From contig QKWP01000803.1 in NCBI GenBank assembly GCA_003550325.1, positions 1 through 64,000 on the forward strand: 64,000 bases of DNA, in the 5' to 3' direction. The translations under genes were made by a program, and so were the position numbers. The notes below the pieces were generated by a model, which was given only the letters and a program-made list of their open reading frames with translations, searched no databases and was not told the origin of the DNA. The DNA comes from Gigaspora rosea (Eukaryota; Glomeromycota; Glomeromycetes; Diversisporales; Gigasporaceae). Positions 1 through 13,155 of this stretch are shown in pieces (position 1 is the first letter of the stretch; every line of letters starts with the position of its first letter).

Positions 1-1223
1 ATAAAATTTATATTTTGTTTATTTAAATAAAGTTTATTTATTTTGCTTTTTTTCGAATTAATTCGAAAATATCTAATAAATCGGATAATAATTTCGTTTA
101 AATATATTTCCTATTATTCATATTTAATTTATTTCGAATTAATTTGAAATTCACCGAAATATTTCGAATCGAATTTGATAAATTTGAATTGATTATCTTT
201 ACTTACTTATTAGTAGCTATCTTTTAGTTTTAAATATTTTGCCATTTGAACCATTTACGTCTATTCGAATTGTTTCGAATTAATTCGAAATATTGCGCAA
301 TATATAACGTAATATTACGCTATAATTTTCGTAATTTGCATAATATATTTCATAATATTACGTTATTTATTGCGCAATATTTCGCAATTATTTGCGCAAT
401 ATTTCGTCTAGACCGTAATTATTGCGCAATATTTCGGGCCGTAATAACTTACGTTATTATATTTAGCTGATGAAGAAATTTAAAGTATTTTATTTGTAGA
501 ATACTCAGTTTTTGTCCGTTTGGGATGTATTATATGTTGAAATGAAGCCAGCAAAGAGCTAGACAACTTTGTCTTAAGGAGAAAGACAAGTTTTCTTGGC
601 CTAAATCGTAAAATTGAATAGAATATTTATTTATTTAAAATTTAATATATTTTAACAAAAACAAGTTAAAATATTATAAAATTTGATAGCTATATGTAAT
701 TTTATATTTTGAACAAGTTTATTTAATTGGCAAAAGCCTGTTTATATAATAAATTTTAAAGAAAATTAACTTTTGTTTAGGAAATTTTTGGTACAAGTGA
801 TCGTCGGGAAGAGTTAATGATTTGCATCTTACACATGTTAATTTAAGATTGCAAATTAATATATGTCAAATAATAATTAATTAGCAATCTGCATAAAAAC
901 TATAGTATTATTATATAGTTACTATAGCGCAAATTACTATGTATTTTATATAGTGATGAAATCTTTTTTCCTCTAAACATATAAAAATTTTATATAGTTG
1001 CGAATTTTAAAAATTAAATATCTTATAATCTATATGATCAATTTTAATATTTTATTATATTGTATATAAAAACATCTTCTTTACATTTTTAATTAGTAAA
1101 TCAAAATATATTAGCATAATAAAAAAATATATTTAGCTATAGAGGAAAAGAAGATTTCATAATATATATAAATTTAATAGTAATTTGCGCATATAGAATT
1201 CTATCCTTCTTAGATGAATTGGC
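1..1223. other. AT-rich intergenic region with palindromic words
   Basis: I recognise no gene here. The stretch is built of AT-rich words such as TTCGAATTAATTCGAA. Between about 290 and 435 the self-complementary word ATTGCGCAAT recurs several times. The short open frames have low-complexity composition and no family resemblance. Confidence 0.6.
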
Positions 1224-2636
1224 AATTAATATTTTCACTCTGGCTCTGACCCTTCCGACCCAGTCATGTACAACATAATACAAACAGAGATAATATGACT
1301 TTTGGGTTCTTACACTTTGACCAATTACTAGGTTATACGAAATCCCAGTTACGTGATCCATACAACAATAATCGACCAATAAAAATTTGAACCTGAAGTA
1401 GATTCAAATTAAACTACAAAATAAGCTACCCACGATTGACAATAGTCGCTACATAGTAAAGTCCAAATTCTACTATGCAAATCGATTAAAATCGATTAAA
1501 TAACCTTATTTGGAAGAACAAAATACACATACAGTAAAATTATTAGCAAGATCGGTGAACATTTTATTATTGACTTTTAACTTTTACGTTCGATAAAAAA
1601 ATTAAAAATTTTTTTTAAAAAAATATATTTGACGAAAGTAAAAGTTAAAAGTCAAATAATAAAATGTTCACCAATTTCGCTAAAATTTTATTGTATGTGT
1701 ATTTTGTTCTTCCAAATAAGGTTAATTAATTGATTTTAATCGATTTGCATAGTAAATTTTGGACTTTACTATGTAGCAACTACTTGCGATCGCTAAAAAA
1801 CCAAAGAGGTTTTTAACGATTGCACGTAGTTGCTATATAGTGAAGTCCAAATTTTACTATGTAAATCGATTAAAATCGATTAAGTATCCTTATATGGAAG
1901 AACAAAATACACATACAGTAAAACTTTTAGCGAGATTGGTGAAAATTTTATTATTTGACTTTAACTTTTACGTTCGTCAAATATATTTTTTTAAAAAAAA
2001 TTTTAATTTTTTCATCGAAGGTAAATGTTAAAAGTCAAATAATAAAATATTCACCGATCTTACTAAAAAATTTTAATTTATTGTATTTCGTTCTTCCAAA
2101 TAAGGTTATTTAATCAAATTTAATCAATTTGCATAGTATAATTTGGACAGGACCGGGAAAACTATATATAAGGTCACTTTACTATAATTCGAAGAGTACT
2201 TTAAATTATATAAATGTCCCTGCTAGTCAAAATTATAGGTAGGATGGTTCGCAACAATAGTAATTTGCTTATAAAGATCTTTCCTTTTTGGGTTTATTAC
2301 TATATTTGGATGAAAAATAGCCAAATAGCCAATCATATTGTGATTCACATAGATATGTATTTTGGATTTTTTTGGCGAGGACCTTATATATAGTTTTCCT
2401 GGTCCTATATGGACTTTACTATGTAGCGACTATTGTCAATTGTGGGTAGCTTATTTTGTAGTTTAATTTGAATCTAATTTAGAGCAATTATTATTGTATG
2501 ACTCATGTGACTGGGATTTTGTATAACCTAGTCATTGGTCAAAGTGCAAGAACCCAAAAGTCATATGATCTCTGTTTGTATTATGTTGTATATAACTGGA
2601 TCGGAAGGGTTAGAGCTAAAGTGAAAATATTAATTA
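1224..2636. mobile_element. Nested foldback (long inverted repeat) element
   Basis: The left arm (about 1224-1475) returns in reverse complement at about 2405-2636, giving an imperfect inverted repeat of over 200 bp. Between the arms lie two further palindromes in tandem, about 1443-1785 and 1826-2148, each built from the same sequence read outwards and inwards. The join between them (about 1776-1838) is itself an inverted repeat. No coding sequence is present. This is best read as a non-autonomous foldback or MITE-type DNA element copied into itself; its superfamily is not clear. Confidence 0.75.
2149..2406. mobile_element. 258-bp hAT-like MITE inside the foldback
   Basis: The ends are AGGACCGGGAAAACTATA and its near-perfect reverse complement (TATAGTTTTCCTGGTCCT). 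The flanks are ATTTGGAC on the left and ATATGGAC on the right, an 8-bp target duplication with one mismatch. It interrupts the right arm of the second palindrome of the surrounding foldback element, so it is the younger insertion. An 8-bp duplication suggests the hAT superfamily. There is no internal gene. Confidence 0.75.
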
Positions 2637-2640
2637 TTAT

Positions 2641-2895
2641 TTGACATATGTCAATTTACAATTTTTTAATTATTTTAAATTGACATATGTCATTTTAAAA
2701 TTGACATGAATTGTGAAGTGACACATAATATATATATATATTTTATTTTTAAATATTACATCTTAGTGTTACTATTTATAGAGCTATTTATAGTAAGGCC
2801 GTGACTCAATGGAGTCGAAAAAGTCAATGGAGTTGAAAGACTCGATGGAGTCAAAAGAGTCCATAGACTCAATTGAATCCATCGAATCGATTTTT
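2641..2895. repeat. Short palindromes and GACTC-rich repeat
   Basis: TTGACATATGTCAA-type palindromes occur at about 2641-2692. At about 2799-2895 the words GACTC, GGAGTC and TCAATGGAGT recur in an irregular array. No gene is visible. The array may be the inside of another small transposon, but I could not define its ends. Confidence 0.4.
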
Positions 2896-3011
2896 AGTCC
2901 GTAATAAAAAGTATATAAGGGCCATAAGTTCATTGAAGAAAATAGTAGTTCATACTAGTCCAGAATAGTTTCACTAAGTTCGAAGTAGTATATTTAGTCC
3001 AGTTCCAGTTA

Positions 3012-3095
3012 CTGTATATTCCTGAAAATAAGCAACCTTATTTTTGGTGATTTTAAGCCCAAAAAATCAGGTTTGCTTATTTTCAGGTTATACAG
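3012..3095. repeat. 84-bp hairpin element
   Basis: The arms read CTGTATATTCCTGAAAATAA outwards and return as TTATTTTCAGGTTATACAG, enclosing about 30 bp. This is a compact palindrome of MITE size. No clear target duplication was found, so the boundaries are those of the inverted repeat. Confidence 0.6.
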
Positions 3096-3249
3096 GTTTT
3101 CAAAGATTTATGCCCAATAGTAGAGGTTGCTTATTATTGGATGTTATCTTTTTAAAAAACATTCACACGCATTTAAACTTGTGCGAACAGGTTTTGCATG
3201 TATGTACGTCTAAGAGCCAGCATGTGCATTATTAAACATAATGTCTATG

Positions 3250-3547
3250 CAGAACCCCGGACATGTAGTACAGAGGTCATATGTTACGCATTTCAGCAAA
3301 AACCCCAAAATTTGAAAAGCAAAAATCAGTTTTTGGCAATTATCTTAGCATCCAGTGGTCCAATTTGAATGAACTTTTTTTTAAAATGAAGCTCTCAGTG
3401 AGGCGCATCTAAAAAAAAAAAGTTCATTCAATTCTGATTACTGGATCAAAAGTTATTTAAATAAATAGATTTTGTCGTTTTTAGCAAATTAGGTCAAAAT
3501 TGGCCAAAATCCAGTTATGACCTATATGAGAGATGTCCGGGGTCCTG
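3250..3547. mobile_element. 298-bp MITE with CAG-ACCCCGGACAT ends
   Basis: The left end CAGAACCCCGGACAT matches the right end ATGTCCGGGGTCCTG in reverse complement. TCTATG flanks both sides (3244-3249 and 3548-3553), a clean 6-bp target duplication. Outside it, about 3210-3240 and 3563-3597 form another inverted repeat around GCATGTGCATTATTAAA. The MITE therefore landed in the loop of an older palindrome. No coding capacity. Confidence 0.8.
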
Positions 3548-3629
3548 TCTATGCCATATTTGGCACTATATTTAATAATGCACATGCTAGCACTTGTATA
3601 ACTCTTGCATACGTATACTAAGCATATAT

Positions 3630-4375
3630 TATTTTTAGTATTTTTTTAACAGTTTTTTTTAATAAAATTTTATTTATTTTTTTATTTTATCGATTTTTTT
3701 TTTATTTTTTTTTACATTTTAAATTTTTTTTTACGATTTATTTTTTTTGATTTTTTTTTTAAATTTTTACAAATTTTTTTATTTTTTATTTTTTCTATGA
3801 TTTTTGATTTTTTATATATTTTTTTTAGTGTTTTTTTTTTTTATTTTTTACCGTTTTTTTTAAAATTTTTTTTCTTATATTTATTATTTACTTTTTTTTT
3901 AATTTTTTTATTTATATTTTTTCGACTATTTTATTTTTAAAAAAAAATTTTTAAATTGTTTTTATTATCATATTATTTTTTCGTTTTTTTTTAATCTTTA
4001 TTTTTTTATTTTTTATATTTTTTTTATTTCTTAATTTTTTTTATATTTTTTTTGATTTTTTTTTAAATTTTTATTATTATTTATTTTTTTAGTATTTAAT
4101 TTTTTTTATTCTTTTTAAATTTTTTTTACTTTATTTTATTTTTAAATGTTTTTTTTTTATTTTTAAACATGTTTTTTTTAAATTTTATTTTTTTAGACTT
4201 TTTTATTATTTATTTCGACTTTTTTTTTTATTATTTTTATTTCTTTTTTTTTTAAATTTTTTTTATTATATTTTTTTTAAATTTTTATTTTTTCGAATTT
4301 CTTTTAGCGTATCTTTTTTTTATTTTTTTTTAAATGTGAATTTTTTTTTATTTTTTTTTATTTTTTTTAACTTTG
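3630..4375. repeat. 750-bp T-rich low-complexity tract
   Basis: Almost pure T runs with scattered A, and very few C or G, over roughly 750 bp on this strand. There is no gene and no regular period. Such a one-sided homopolymer-rich tract is prone to length error in assembly. Confidence 0.85.
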
Positions 4376-6203
4376 ATGGTCTTGCTAGAGCCTAACTAGT
4401 TTATTCATCCTGAAAAGTTTACAATTGTAAACGAACTAATTTATTCAACTATTATATAGGTCCAATATTATCCGGCTACTTCTAACAGCGCCCAAATGCA
4501 ACTCATTGCACCAAACTCCTAAGAGATTGAAGTCTTAACGTCAGTGCCGTCAAGTTTATAGGATTTCTCTTCAAATCTCTCACACGTAGCATCAATAGTG
4601 TGGTCATATAATAATAGCATGTACTATTATCTGTATACTACCATTCAAGAAAAAATGAGATTTAAAAGAAATAAAAGGGTCATAAAAAAGAGGTGAAAAT
4701 AGCATCGAACCTAAACGAAAAACCAAAAAACAACATCAAAAGAAAAAGATATAAAATGAGAGAAACAAAGAAAAAGCCTATAATAAGGTTTTATTTAAGT
4801 ACAAGGATAATTAGTAATTATACTAGAAAACCCCTGCAAATTGAAACTTCACAACGTACGCCAGCCACTTTATAAATACTTAATATATACTAGTAATATC
4901 TCATGCACAAAGTAATAAATTGAATTTATATATTGAATTTGATTTCTAAATAATGATAATATTTTATTTTTTTATTTTTTTTCATAAGTTCATTTTACCG
5001 GGAGGGCCGGGGGTGATTGGGGGGAGAGTGGGGATGATGTGAACTGAAAAATTAACTTCAAATAGCCTAAGTAACCTCAAAAGTGCCATTAAGTAAACTT
5101 GTTCAGAACATTGATACACCTATATTAAAGTTTTCACGTCATTTGGACAACCTTTTATTAGTACATTTTTCAATTTTTTTCAACAAATGCAATATTTCAA
5201 AAATAAGCTAACCCACGTTTTTTCATGTTTATTTTCGGGCTCATACGGTACTAGAATAAAAAAAAAAGAAAAAAAAAAAGAATCGATTATCATAGATAAT
5301 CATTGATCGGTTATATGTTAGATAATAATGAATTATTTTGTTAAAAATCATCCATGATGATTTTAAGAAAACTTTATTTTAATCTGATTTTATTTTAATC
5401 GGTTACAATAATTAAGTATAAAATACTCGCCATCCTTGCCATTGCTTGCCCATTAAGTTGGCAGGTTATTAAAACTTTGCCATGGTAGGCAAGGTCTCAA
5501 ATGACCTTGCCAACTACCCTAATGGTAAGTGTCCAAAAACTCTCCCGTAATTAAACCAATAATTATTTTCATGCCCATAATATACAATATGCACTTGGGC
5601 AAAATTAAAAGTATAATTTGGGCCAGGCAACATAAATTTGCTAATTTGAACCGTTGATAAGCTTCGGTAAAATAGACAATCAACAAACACGTCAAAAGAA
5701 AAAAGAATTTAGTTACTGATCACGTAATATCACGTTATCTGTAACTGTTGTACAAAATTTTTGTATTTTAATTGGCCAATCATGAGTATATCGATATAAA
5801 TCGATATTTTTGACCATACCAATCGATATTTTTGCAAAATCAAATCAATATTATTCACCATCCCTGATTCCGGGTACCCACATGACTATAAGTTTTAATT
5901 ACGGGACATTTACTATTCAAGTGAATTTGCACTTCGTCAAATTAAGAATAATTTTTGCATATGAAACTGCTTTTGACACGCTAAGAAAAAATTCTGGTCA
6001 TAATTTTGGTACAAGGTTTACCCTAAATTTTCTTACTAACCTTCCCAATCTAACCCTAATGTAAAATCTATATAATATGGCTGACATTAATCAATTAGTC
6101 GTGACCTGTCATATATCTGGCCTTGCCCAAAATCACATAGTCAAAAGTACATAAAGCATCATTTCAAAAAGGAAACCAATGCATGAATTCTGAAAGATAT
6201 TTG
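4376..6203. other. Intergenic region with a hairpin repeat
   Basis: No gene can be supported. A G-rich patch (about 5000-5035) stands out in otherwise AT-rich DNA. At about 5430-5535 the words TTGCCA, TTGGCA and GGCAAGGTC recur, and GGCAAGGTC with GACCTTGCC forms a tight hairpin, which suggests a small foldback repeat. From about 6170 on, the sequence parallels the upstream region of the intact BTB-TLDc gene at 29575. Confidence 0.5.
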
Positions 6204-6214
6204 TATAAATAAGG
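6204..6214 (+). promoter_or_regulatory. TATA-like box of the unit 1 BTB gene
   Basis: TATAAATAAGG lies 98 bp before the start codon at 6302. The paralogous gene has TATATAATAAGG at the same distance, and the sequence between box and start codon is conserved in both. Calling it a core promoter is inference from position and conservation. Confidence 0.5.
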
Positions 6215-6301
6215 TTAAAATCAATTTGGCTGAATGTTCACGTTAAAACAGCTTTCAAGTTACAATTTTTTCAATACCAATACATACTTATTTCCATAGA
6301 C

Positions 6302-6442
6302 ATGGATAATGTCTTTAATCAAAATCTCTTAATTAATAATTTATTAAATTTGCTTAAAAATTTTGAAGGTTTTGATACAAAAATTATAGATGGTGAAGAA
6401 CTGAATACTAAGGAATTTATAGTACATTCAATTATCTTATCA
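6302..6442 (+). pseudogene. BTB-BACK-TLDc gene, unit 1, 5' piece (BTB domain start)
   Basis: The first 47 codons match the intact copy at 29703 closely (MDNVFNQNLL, then EGFDTKII, then NTKEF, then HSIILS). This is the N-terminal half of a BTB/POZ domain, a protein-interaction fold. The frame stops abruptly at 6442, where a Helitron begins. The missing continuation (SAYFKNALSSRW in the paralogue) resumes at 14759. The gene was therefore cut by insertion, not by gradual loss. Confidence 0.9.
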
Positions 6443-6637
6443 CTAGGCTAATGCATAGCATTGTAGGGCCGGAGCCAAAATATTTAAAATTTTAAATACT
6501 ATATTGTACTGCATATAGTATTTATATAATTTTATTTTAAAAATTTATTTTTAAAATTAAATAGTATTAAATACTATTTAAGAAATTAATAATTAATAAT
6601 TACAATTGTATTATTATATGGTTTATAATTAATATAT

Positions 6638-8600
6638 TCAAGTTTTAGGTATTAAAGAAGTTAGTCGCAATTCTTCATTTTTTCTTTCTTGTATTCTTTT
6701 ACATTTTAAAATTCGTTGAAGTCTTTCAAAATTAAATGGTTTAAAAATAATATCATCAAGTGAACGAACTCGAGATACTGCTACAAAAGAAAGTCCAGCA
6801 GCAAATTCTTTGCTACCAATATCTATTCTAGCTTTTTGTAGTGTAAGCCCTTGGCTTTTGTGCACTGTAATAGCCATGCGAGACGGATAGGAACTTGCAA
6901 ACGTGAACATATTGTCCCTGATTTACCTTCCCATTTGCGTTGAATTGGAACAATTGGGACAACATTTATACCATTTACTGTACTTATAGTAGGTCCTGTA
7001 TAATTATCAAATTTAATAAAAACAGCTATAGGAAGTAAAGGTGGACTTGGCTCTTCTTCAAACAAATTATCTTGAATAATTCCCATTGAACCATTAACTA
7101 ATCCGGCTTCTGTCCACAAGTTTGCTATTAGCATAATACGTGCACCTTTGCTTAACAATTATTCTGCCTCAAGGCCATCTGCCATATCAGAATCTGCATT
7201 TTTAGCTTCTTTACCTCCCCTATTATGTATTGCAAGAATTTTGCAACAGGAACATTTAATGATCTTAATTTATCATTATTTATCATATTAACATTAGTCC
7301 ATTTTGACATAACGAATGTAGCATCTGAAAATCTACTATATTCAGTTTTATTTATTTTATCATCAAAATGTGTACTAAGTGTTCTCCAGTCTGTAATAGT
7401 AGAATCACCATTGCGCAATCGTAAGAGAATATCTCAGAAATTCTTTTGTTCTTCAGAATCTCCAGATTGACGTTCTACAGTATCAAGTTTATATACTTCT
7501 TGAAATTGGTTGTAGGCTATAATACCATCATTAGATAGTGAATTTTTCAAAATGTTTGTAGTATATATAGGGTGATCAAGCACAGGGGGAAGCTGCCCAA
7601 AATCACCAAACAAGATAATTGATTTTCTACCAAAAGGCTGATTTTTTTGTTCAGGAAAAGCTTGACGTAACCGCAAATCAACTAAAGCAAGCATTTTACG
7701 ACCAACCATACTTTTTTCATCAATTATAAAATATTCTATATTTTGTAACCTATTTTGTAAACGGTTTAATTGCTCACCAGTTATATCAAGATTATTACCA
7801 ATAGGTACTGGAATAGAAAAAGCTAAATGAATTGTTTCTCTATTATTATTAGAAGCTGCAACTCCAGTTGGAGCAAGTATTAATACAGGTGAATTAGATT
7901 TGATTTTTGTTAATTCAAGAAGTCGATATCTAATTGCTCTAATTAGCAATGACTTTCCTGTACTAGCAGTTCCCATAACAATAATATTAAGTGGCTCAAT
8001 TTGACAACCTCTATGGTAATGTGATTCTATTCGTTTAAAAATTGTTTTTTGCTTATCATTTAATATCTGATAATCTATAATATCAGTATTAGATATTTCA
8101 TTTATTTCTGTTTCATTATTTGATTCATTACGACTAGATACTCATTGTATAAATGAATCCACTTCTCTAAGGTCAGTATTAGAATAATTTTGTCTAGCTT
8201 CGCTAATCCAGTCATAAGTTCGATCAATATCACGAGATCCAAGATTAGAAGAACAATCAATTACTGAGTTAGGACCCATCTCTGCCAAAAGCATCCAGTC
8301 AAATCGGCATTCTTCTCCTTCATCATCTTCAGATTCTTCTTCTTGACTTTCATCATCTGTTATTTCTCTTGTTTCATTATTATCATGGGGTGCCTAAGTA
8401 AGTCTATTGGATCAGCATTAATTTCTTCGGAATAGTGATCATATAAATTTGTCCATGAAATTGTATTATTTTGAGTTAGGAGTTGAATATCTTGATGAGA
8501 AACATGAAGAAGAACTTTTACACAGGCAGAACTCCTTCCATTCTGGTCCATTTTGCAATGGTGATGGTCGTGGCCAAACTCGTATAATATTTTCAGTTTT
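6638..8600 (-). pseudogene. Helitron PIF1-like helicase domain
   Basis: Reading leftwards the order is: Walker A MGTASTGKSLL (near 7960), APTGVAA (near 7870), Walker B YFIIDEKSMVG (DE with K where V is usual), motif III FGDFGQLPPV (near 7580), then HKSQGLTLQ and FVAVSRVRSL (6850-6750), ending at a stop at 6638. These are the ordered motifs of superfamily 1B PIF1 helicases, which unwind DNA for Helitron rolling-circle transposition. The domain runs through at least three frames (7976-7434, 7418-7152, 7158-6823, 6910-6638), so frameshifts have broken it. The linker between Rep and helicase (8551-8360) keeps only a short frame. Confidence 0.88.
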
Positions 8601-8713
8601 ACATTTTGTCCATTTGTTATTGGTAAATTATATTTAAGATATAACTTATATAATGAGAAATTTTCAAACTCAGAATGCCTATCCCAGTATATTTTTAAAG
8701 TAGAACGAGTTGT

Positions 8714-10300
8714 CTATCCAATATTTTCAATTTCTCTAGAATTTCCATCTTCATTAACACCTGTACTATGTAGCCAACGAGGTGTTTCTTTATTGAGATT
8801 TAATGAAAAAAAGGTACGGCTTGAATGATAAAAAGGAATTCCTAGAAGTAAATGACAAGTCTCTTGGGCAGATATATCACGTTCAGCAACACTATGAAGC
8901 AATAATTTCTGAACTGAAGCAAGTAATTTATCAGTAGAATTGCTATTATTAAGTATTCGATTTAATATTTGTGAAAAACCCTCTGATTGTGGTTCTGATT
9001 TACTTGCATATTTGGAAATATATTGCAAAGCCGCATGAATACTAAGAATAGGTTTAAGATCAACATTTGCTCTCCATCCTTGCAGTTGAATTCTACTATG
9101 AGGATTAATATATGGGTCATTTCTTGCTGTTATAAGCTCTGGATGACCATGGCTATCATCACGCAAGAAAGTATGATTACTTTCCTCTTTAGGAAATCTG
9201 AATCTGCAAGATTGTTGTTGGCCACGTTTGGTACGAAGACAATATGCAGGACTGCATCGTGTATGTCGCTGCAACTTGTTAACTAATTCGATATAATCTT
9301 GTTCATTATCATGAAGTTCTTCAAGACGTTTTTGGCATGGATGATTGTTAGGAACAGGAGCATTAGGTCCTGGATTAACAGTAGTAACCAAAGAGTCAAT
9401 ATATTTTGTTATTTCTTTTAATGAATTTTCATCTTCTCTTAGTTGTTCCCATTCAATTTTAGGAGCATTTTTTATCTTTCCAATTCCATGTACATTAAAC
9501 ACTACCATGATGTTGCCATTCAAATCTATACCACCAATCTTCTAGATTCCATTTTTTTATTAGCACAGTATTAAAAAAAATTTCAAATCGTTTATTAAAG
9601 AACCAAGTAGCAAGATGGGGATTGTCAATGATGTTTTGAAGACGATTTTCAGTAGATGGCATAAGTGCATGAAGTTCTGGCTAGTGTAGATCAGCAGCAC
9701 TAAATGTGAAGAATATTAAACCTTGTGAACCTAACTGTTTAATCATGTCTGATAATTCACAACATCTTGCATTCCAAAACTGTCTTGATCAACATATTCC
9801 TAAACCAAATCTCATAATTCGATCAGCCATATTTGTATTACAATAAGCAATAATTTAATGTATATCTTCAATTGTAAGCTGATTATCATTAAAATTTTGT
9901 TTAATATATACTCTACATTCCTGTAATGCTCGCCATCTCATTTGTGAATTAAGTGCAAAATACCGCCAACGAGTATGACGAGCAAACCTTCCATCTTTAT
10001 ATAGCAATAAATGCTTAAAGTATTCAGCTAGTTTGACATCTTTAATACGTTCTGAACAAAGATCAGCACACCCTGTTGGGTAAAGAGTTGGAAATGCATG
10101 TGCAATATATCCTGAAGTTTGAAATTCATTAATAGGATTATTATCAATTCTTGGCCACTCGATAGTATTATTAGCTAATAATCTATTAATTGTATTATTT
10201 ATAGCAATTTCCTCTCGATTATCTGAGGGTAGATAAGGTATAAAGGTATGTGTAATTATATTTTCCTCATTTTCCTCATTTTTTTTATTAAATTCATCAT
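8714..10300 (-). pseudogene. Helitron Rep (HUH endonuclease) domain
   Basis: The sequence around 9545-10100 reads as a helitron-like N-terminal region (pieces HAFPTLYPTGCADL, RHTRWRYFALNSQMRWRAL, WWYRFEWQHHGS). A frame change at about 9500 leads into VHGIGKIKNAPKIEWEQL. Family members have H-x-H at this place; here the first histidine position is disrupted and only VHG remains. The Rep tyrosine motif YISKYASKSEP is present near 9010. This domain nicks and joins DNA in the Helitron reaction. The stops and the damaged HUH motif argue that it is inactive. Confidence 0.82.
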
Positions 10301-10303
10301 CTA

Positions 10304-11348
10304 TTAATTGATTAACTTGAAGTTGATTACTTGAAGTTGATTATTAATAAACCCATCTTCTGGTAGCAATTGAAGGTTTTCATTATCTATAGTAATTTCT
10401 GAATAATAATTGTTGTTCATTTTTAGCCAATGCAATGCATGAGCAACTTTATTACGACGAATTTTAAAGTCTCTAAATGCTGTTGGGTCTTTATCAGATT
10501 GATGACGTATAATAAGCATATTTAATGCAGATGGATGCCAAGAGAGACGAGTTATAAATTCTTCCACATCTTGAGGAAAATTAATAATATTTCCTCTATA
10601 TCCATGTTGTCCTCCACGAAGTCTATAAACGATCATTACAGGAAAAACTTGTGCAATAAGCATCTCTTCAATTTCTGTTAGTCCTTGGAGCTCTTCAGAT
10701 ACTTCTCCTGGATCCATATTGTTATCAAATGAGAATCTTTTTGGTAAAGTTTTTTCAGTATAACAACGATAACATTCTCCTACAACAAGGGTTATTAATG
10801 GAAAAAATTCTTTGCATGTAGGACACTCTGAGTGTTTTAGCTTATCCATTTTATTACGAAATTGGTATAAAAGAACTTTATCATATTCATCAAGAATTGT
10901 AGAAGGCAAGGGCAGGGATATATCTGGTTCATTCATATCTATATCAATTTCTAACTAAAAATCTCTGTTGCTATCATCTGTAAGATTTGCATCAAATTCT
11001 TCAAGACCTTTTTTGATTCTATGTAATTTATTTTTTGCTCTTTTTTGCCATTTTCTTTCTCGATCACGTTCAAGACGAGTTTCACATTGTTTATGTGATT
11101 CATTTTTTAGGTTTTTACGTTTATTTAGAGTATTTTGTAAAACTAAATTTTCTCCTGTTTGGTTTTTCTCTTCCATCGAGCTTTCTAAAATTGGACTCTC
11201 TACTATTGTTGGGTTCTACCATTAATGGGCTTTCTACTATTACTGGGCTTTCTACCATTATTGGGCTTTCTACTATTGTTGGGCTTTCTACTATTGTTGG
11301 GCTTTCTACCATTGTTAAGCTTTCTGCTAACGTTGGGCTTTCTGCCAT
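10304..11348 (-). pseudogene. Helitron N-terminal region (repeat head plus DUF6570-like)
   Basis: It opens at 11348 with a repetitive head of about nine ESPTIV-type hexapeptides, coded by an 18-bp minisatellite (11210-11350). A basic coiled stretch follows (11176-10955), then a frame beginning MNEPDISLPL (10936-10304). That last part has a CPTC...CYRC zinc-binding pattern and LTEIEEMLIAQVFPVMIVYR, which resembles the region preceding Rep in fungal and animal Helitrons (DUF6570-like). Two frame changes separate the three pieces. Domain assignment is from memory of the family. Confidence 0.7.
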
Positions 11349-13155
11349 AGAGATTTCTTCTATTTTGATTTTAATTTATAAGAATAATTATGAAAAGTTA
11401 TAAAGCTATGAAGTAATAATCAATGATATAATTATAAAATAATGTAATAAATTTTGTTACTAAATAGTATGCTTTTAATTAATACTTATTTTTTATATTT
11501 ATTTAGTTATCAAAAATTTGTATAATAAAATAAACTGCAAAACTTTATTAAAACAAATTAAAAGGGTTTTTATTTTTTTTATTACATAAAAATCTTATTA
11601 TTTTGTTTTATATTTATTTTTGAAATACATTACTTAAATTTACTTTCAATTTTTAGATGATGTGCTTTAACCATCACATTTATTTCTTACTACACGTGCT
11701 TTTCAATATCATATCTAATCTAATTATCTTGTGTTACTACAAGTAAAGACAAAAGAACCAAATTAAGTATACAGATGGCAGAGCAAAAATAAAAATGGGA
11801 AATTAATAATGTATGGCTAAAATAAGGCACTGGATAAAGAAATAATACAAAATAGATAGTATACATATATATATATTTATATTTTATTTATTTTATTTTC
11901 GAAATTATCCATTTTTGAAGATTCAAGATCGTGAAGATTAGATTCAAGATTTAAGATTCAGAATATAGTAAGTTTCAAGATTCGATATTGTGAAGGCTCA
12001 AGAGTATTATCATGAACTGGTACTCAGATTTGTTTGTCCGAATTACTAAATTACAGAATTCAGCGACCCACCTAGTATTGCCACCAAGATCATGTACGTT
12101 AATCAGAGTTTAAATTTATTTGCCGACATTAAAATTAGTAAAAATTAATGATTGATACAATAATGACGATATTTATTAATAATGACGATATTTATTAATA
12201 ATAATAATATACGTAATAATATGAATATTGTGCATCCAGAAAATGTGTACCAGGTTGGGTTCAGATGAAGATCCGGATGAAGGTCCGGAAGATGTCTTCA
12301 AATTTTTATTTTATTTGTTTATTTTTTTCTTTTTATTTAAGACTTTATTTTTACAATAATATAAAGCAATAACTAATGCAATTTAACATATATCTAAATT
12401 CATGAATAATACAAGTAAATTTTGAATATCGATATTATAATAGTTTATTCTTTTTAACCATTTGGTTTGTTTTTCTGCGACATTCTTTAATAATTTATAA
12501 CTTTTTCGCAGTTTATCATTCTTTCGCCCTTTATTTCTGACTGATCAAAGCTTCCTTTCTGAATATTTGTTGACTGTGATGAAATTTGGTGAAATAGATA
12601 AGACGTTAACTTGTCTATTGATAAAGATTCGGATTTTTATATTCTACTTAAATATTCAATACCGCAAGAAGTTTGCTATTATTCTTAATGTTACAAATGA
12701 TAAGTTGAAAATTTTTTCAATAGTTATTATATGCTTATTAGATCTTCGTTACCACATAGATTATTAATTAAAAATATAAAATACCGAACTAATTAAATAT
12801 AATTAACGAAAAGCTTACAATATTAAATAATAATTGCAACAAATTTTTGCATCACATTTTTTTTGTAAGAAAAAAACTGAAAAACATTATTGGCTTATTA
12901 TAATTTAAATAGTGATTATACCAAATTTTGCATCGCCTTTTTTTTTTGTAGGAAAAAAAAAACAAACGAAAAATATTATTAACTTATTATAACTTAAATA
13001 TCGGAAATATCAGAAATATCAGAAGGAGATTTTCAAGGTAAAAGAACCTAAATAAACGTGTTTAGCAGATTATTGATTTTTTTTAAAAAAAACAAAAAAA
13101 AGGTTTATTAATGCCACAAATATGGAAATCGGTCTGTTATAAGCGAGAAAAGAAA
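11349..13155. other. Non-coding 5' part of the Helitron
   Basis: There is no supported gene. It holds a direct duplication of about 85 bp (about 12830-12995, each copy running from TTTTGCATC through a T run to TTATTATAACTTAAAT) and a doubled AATGACGATATTTATTAAT at about 12165-12205. There is also a short purine-rich patch (GATCCGGATGAAGGTCCGGA, near 12270). It would contain the promoter of the Rep/helicase gene if the element was once active. Confidence 0.5.

Noticed and set aside
5810-6064. 84-codon plus-strand frame
   Set aside because: No family resemblance and not kept upstream of the paralogous BTB-TLDc gene.
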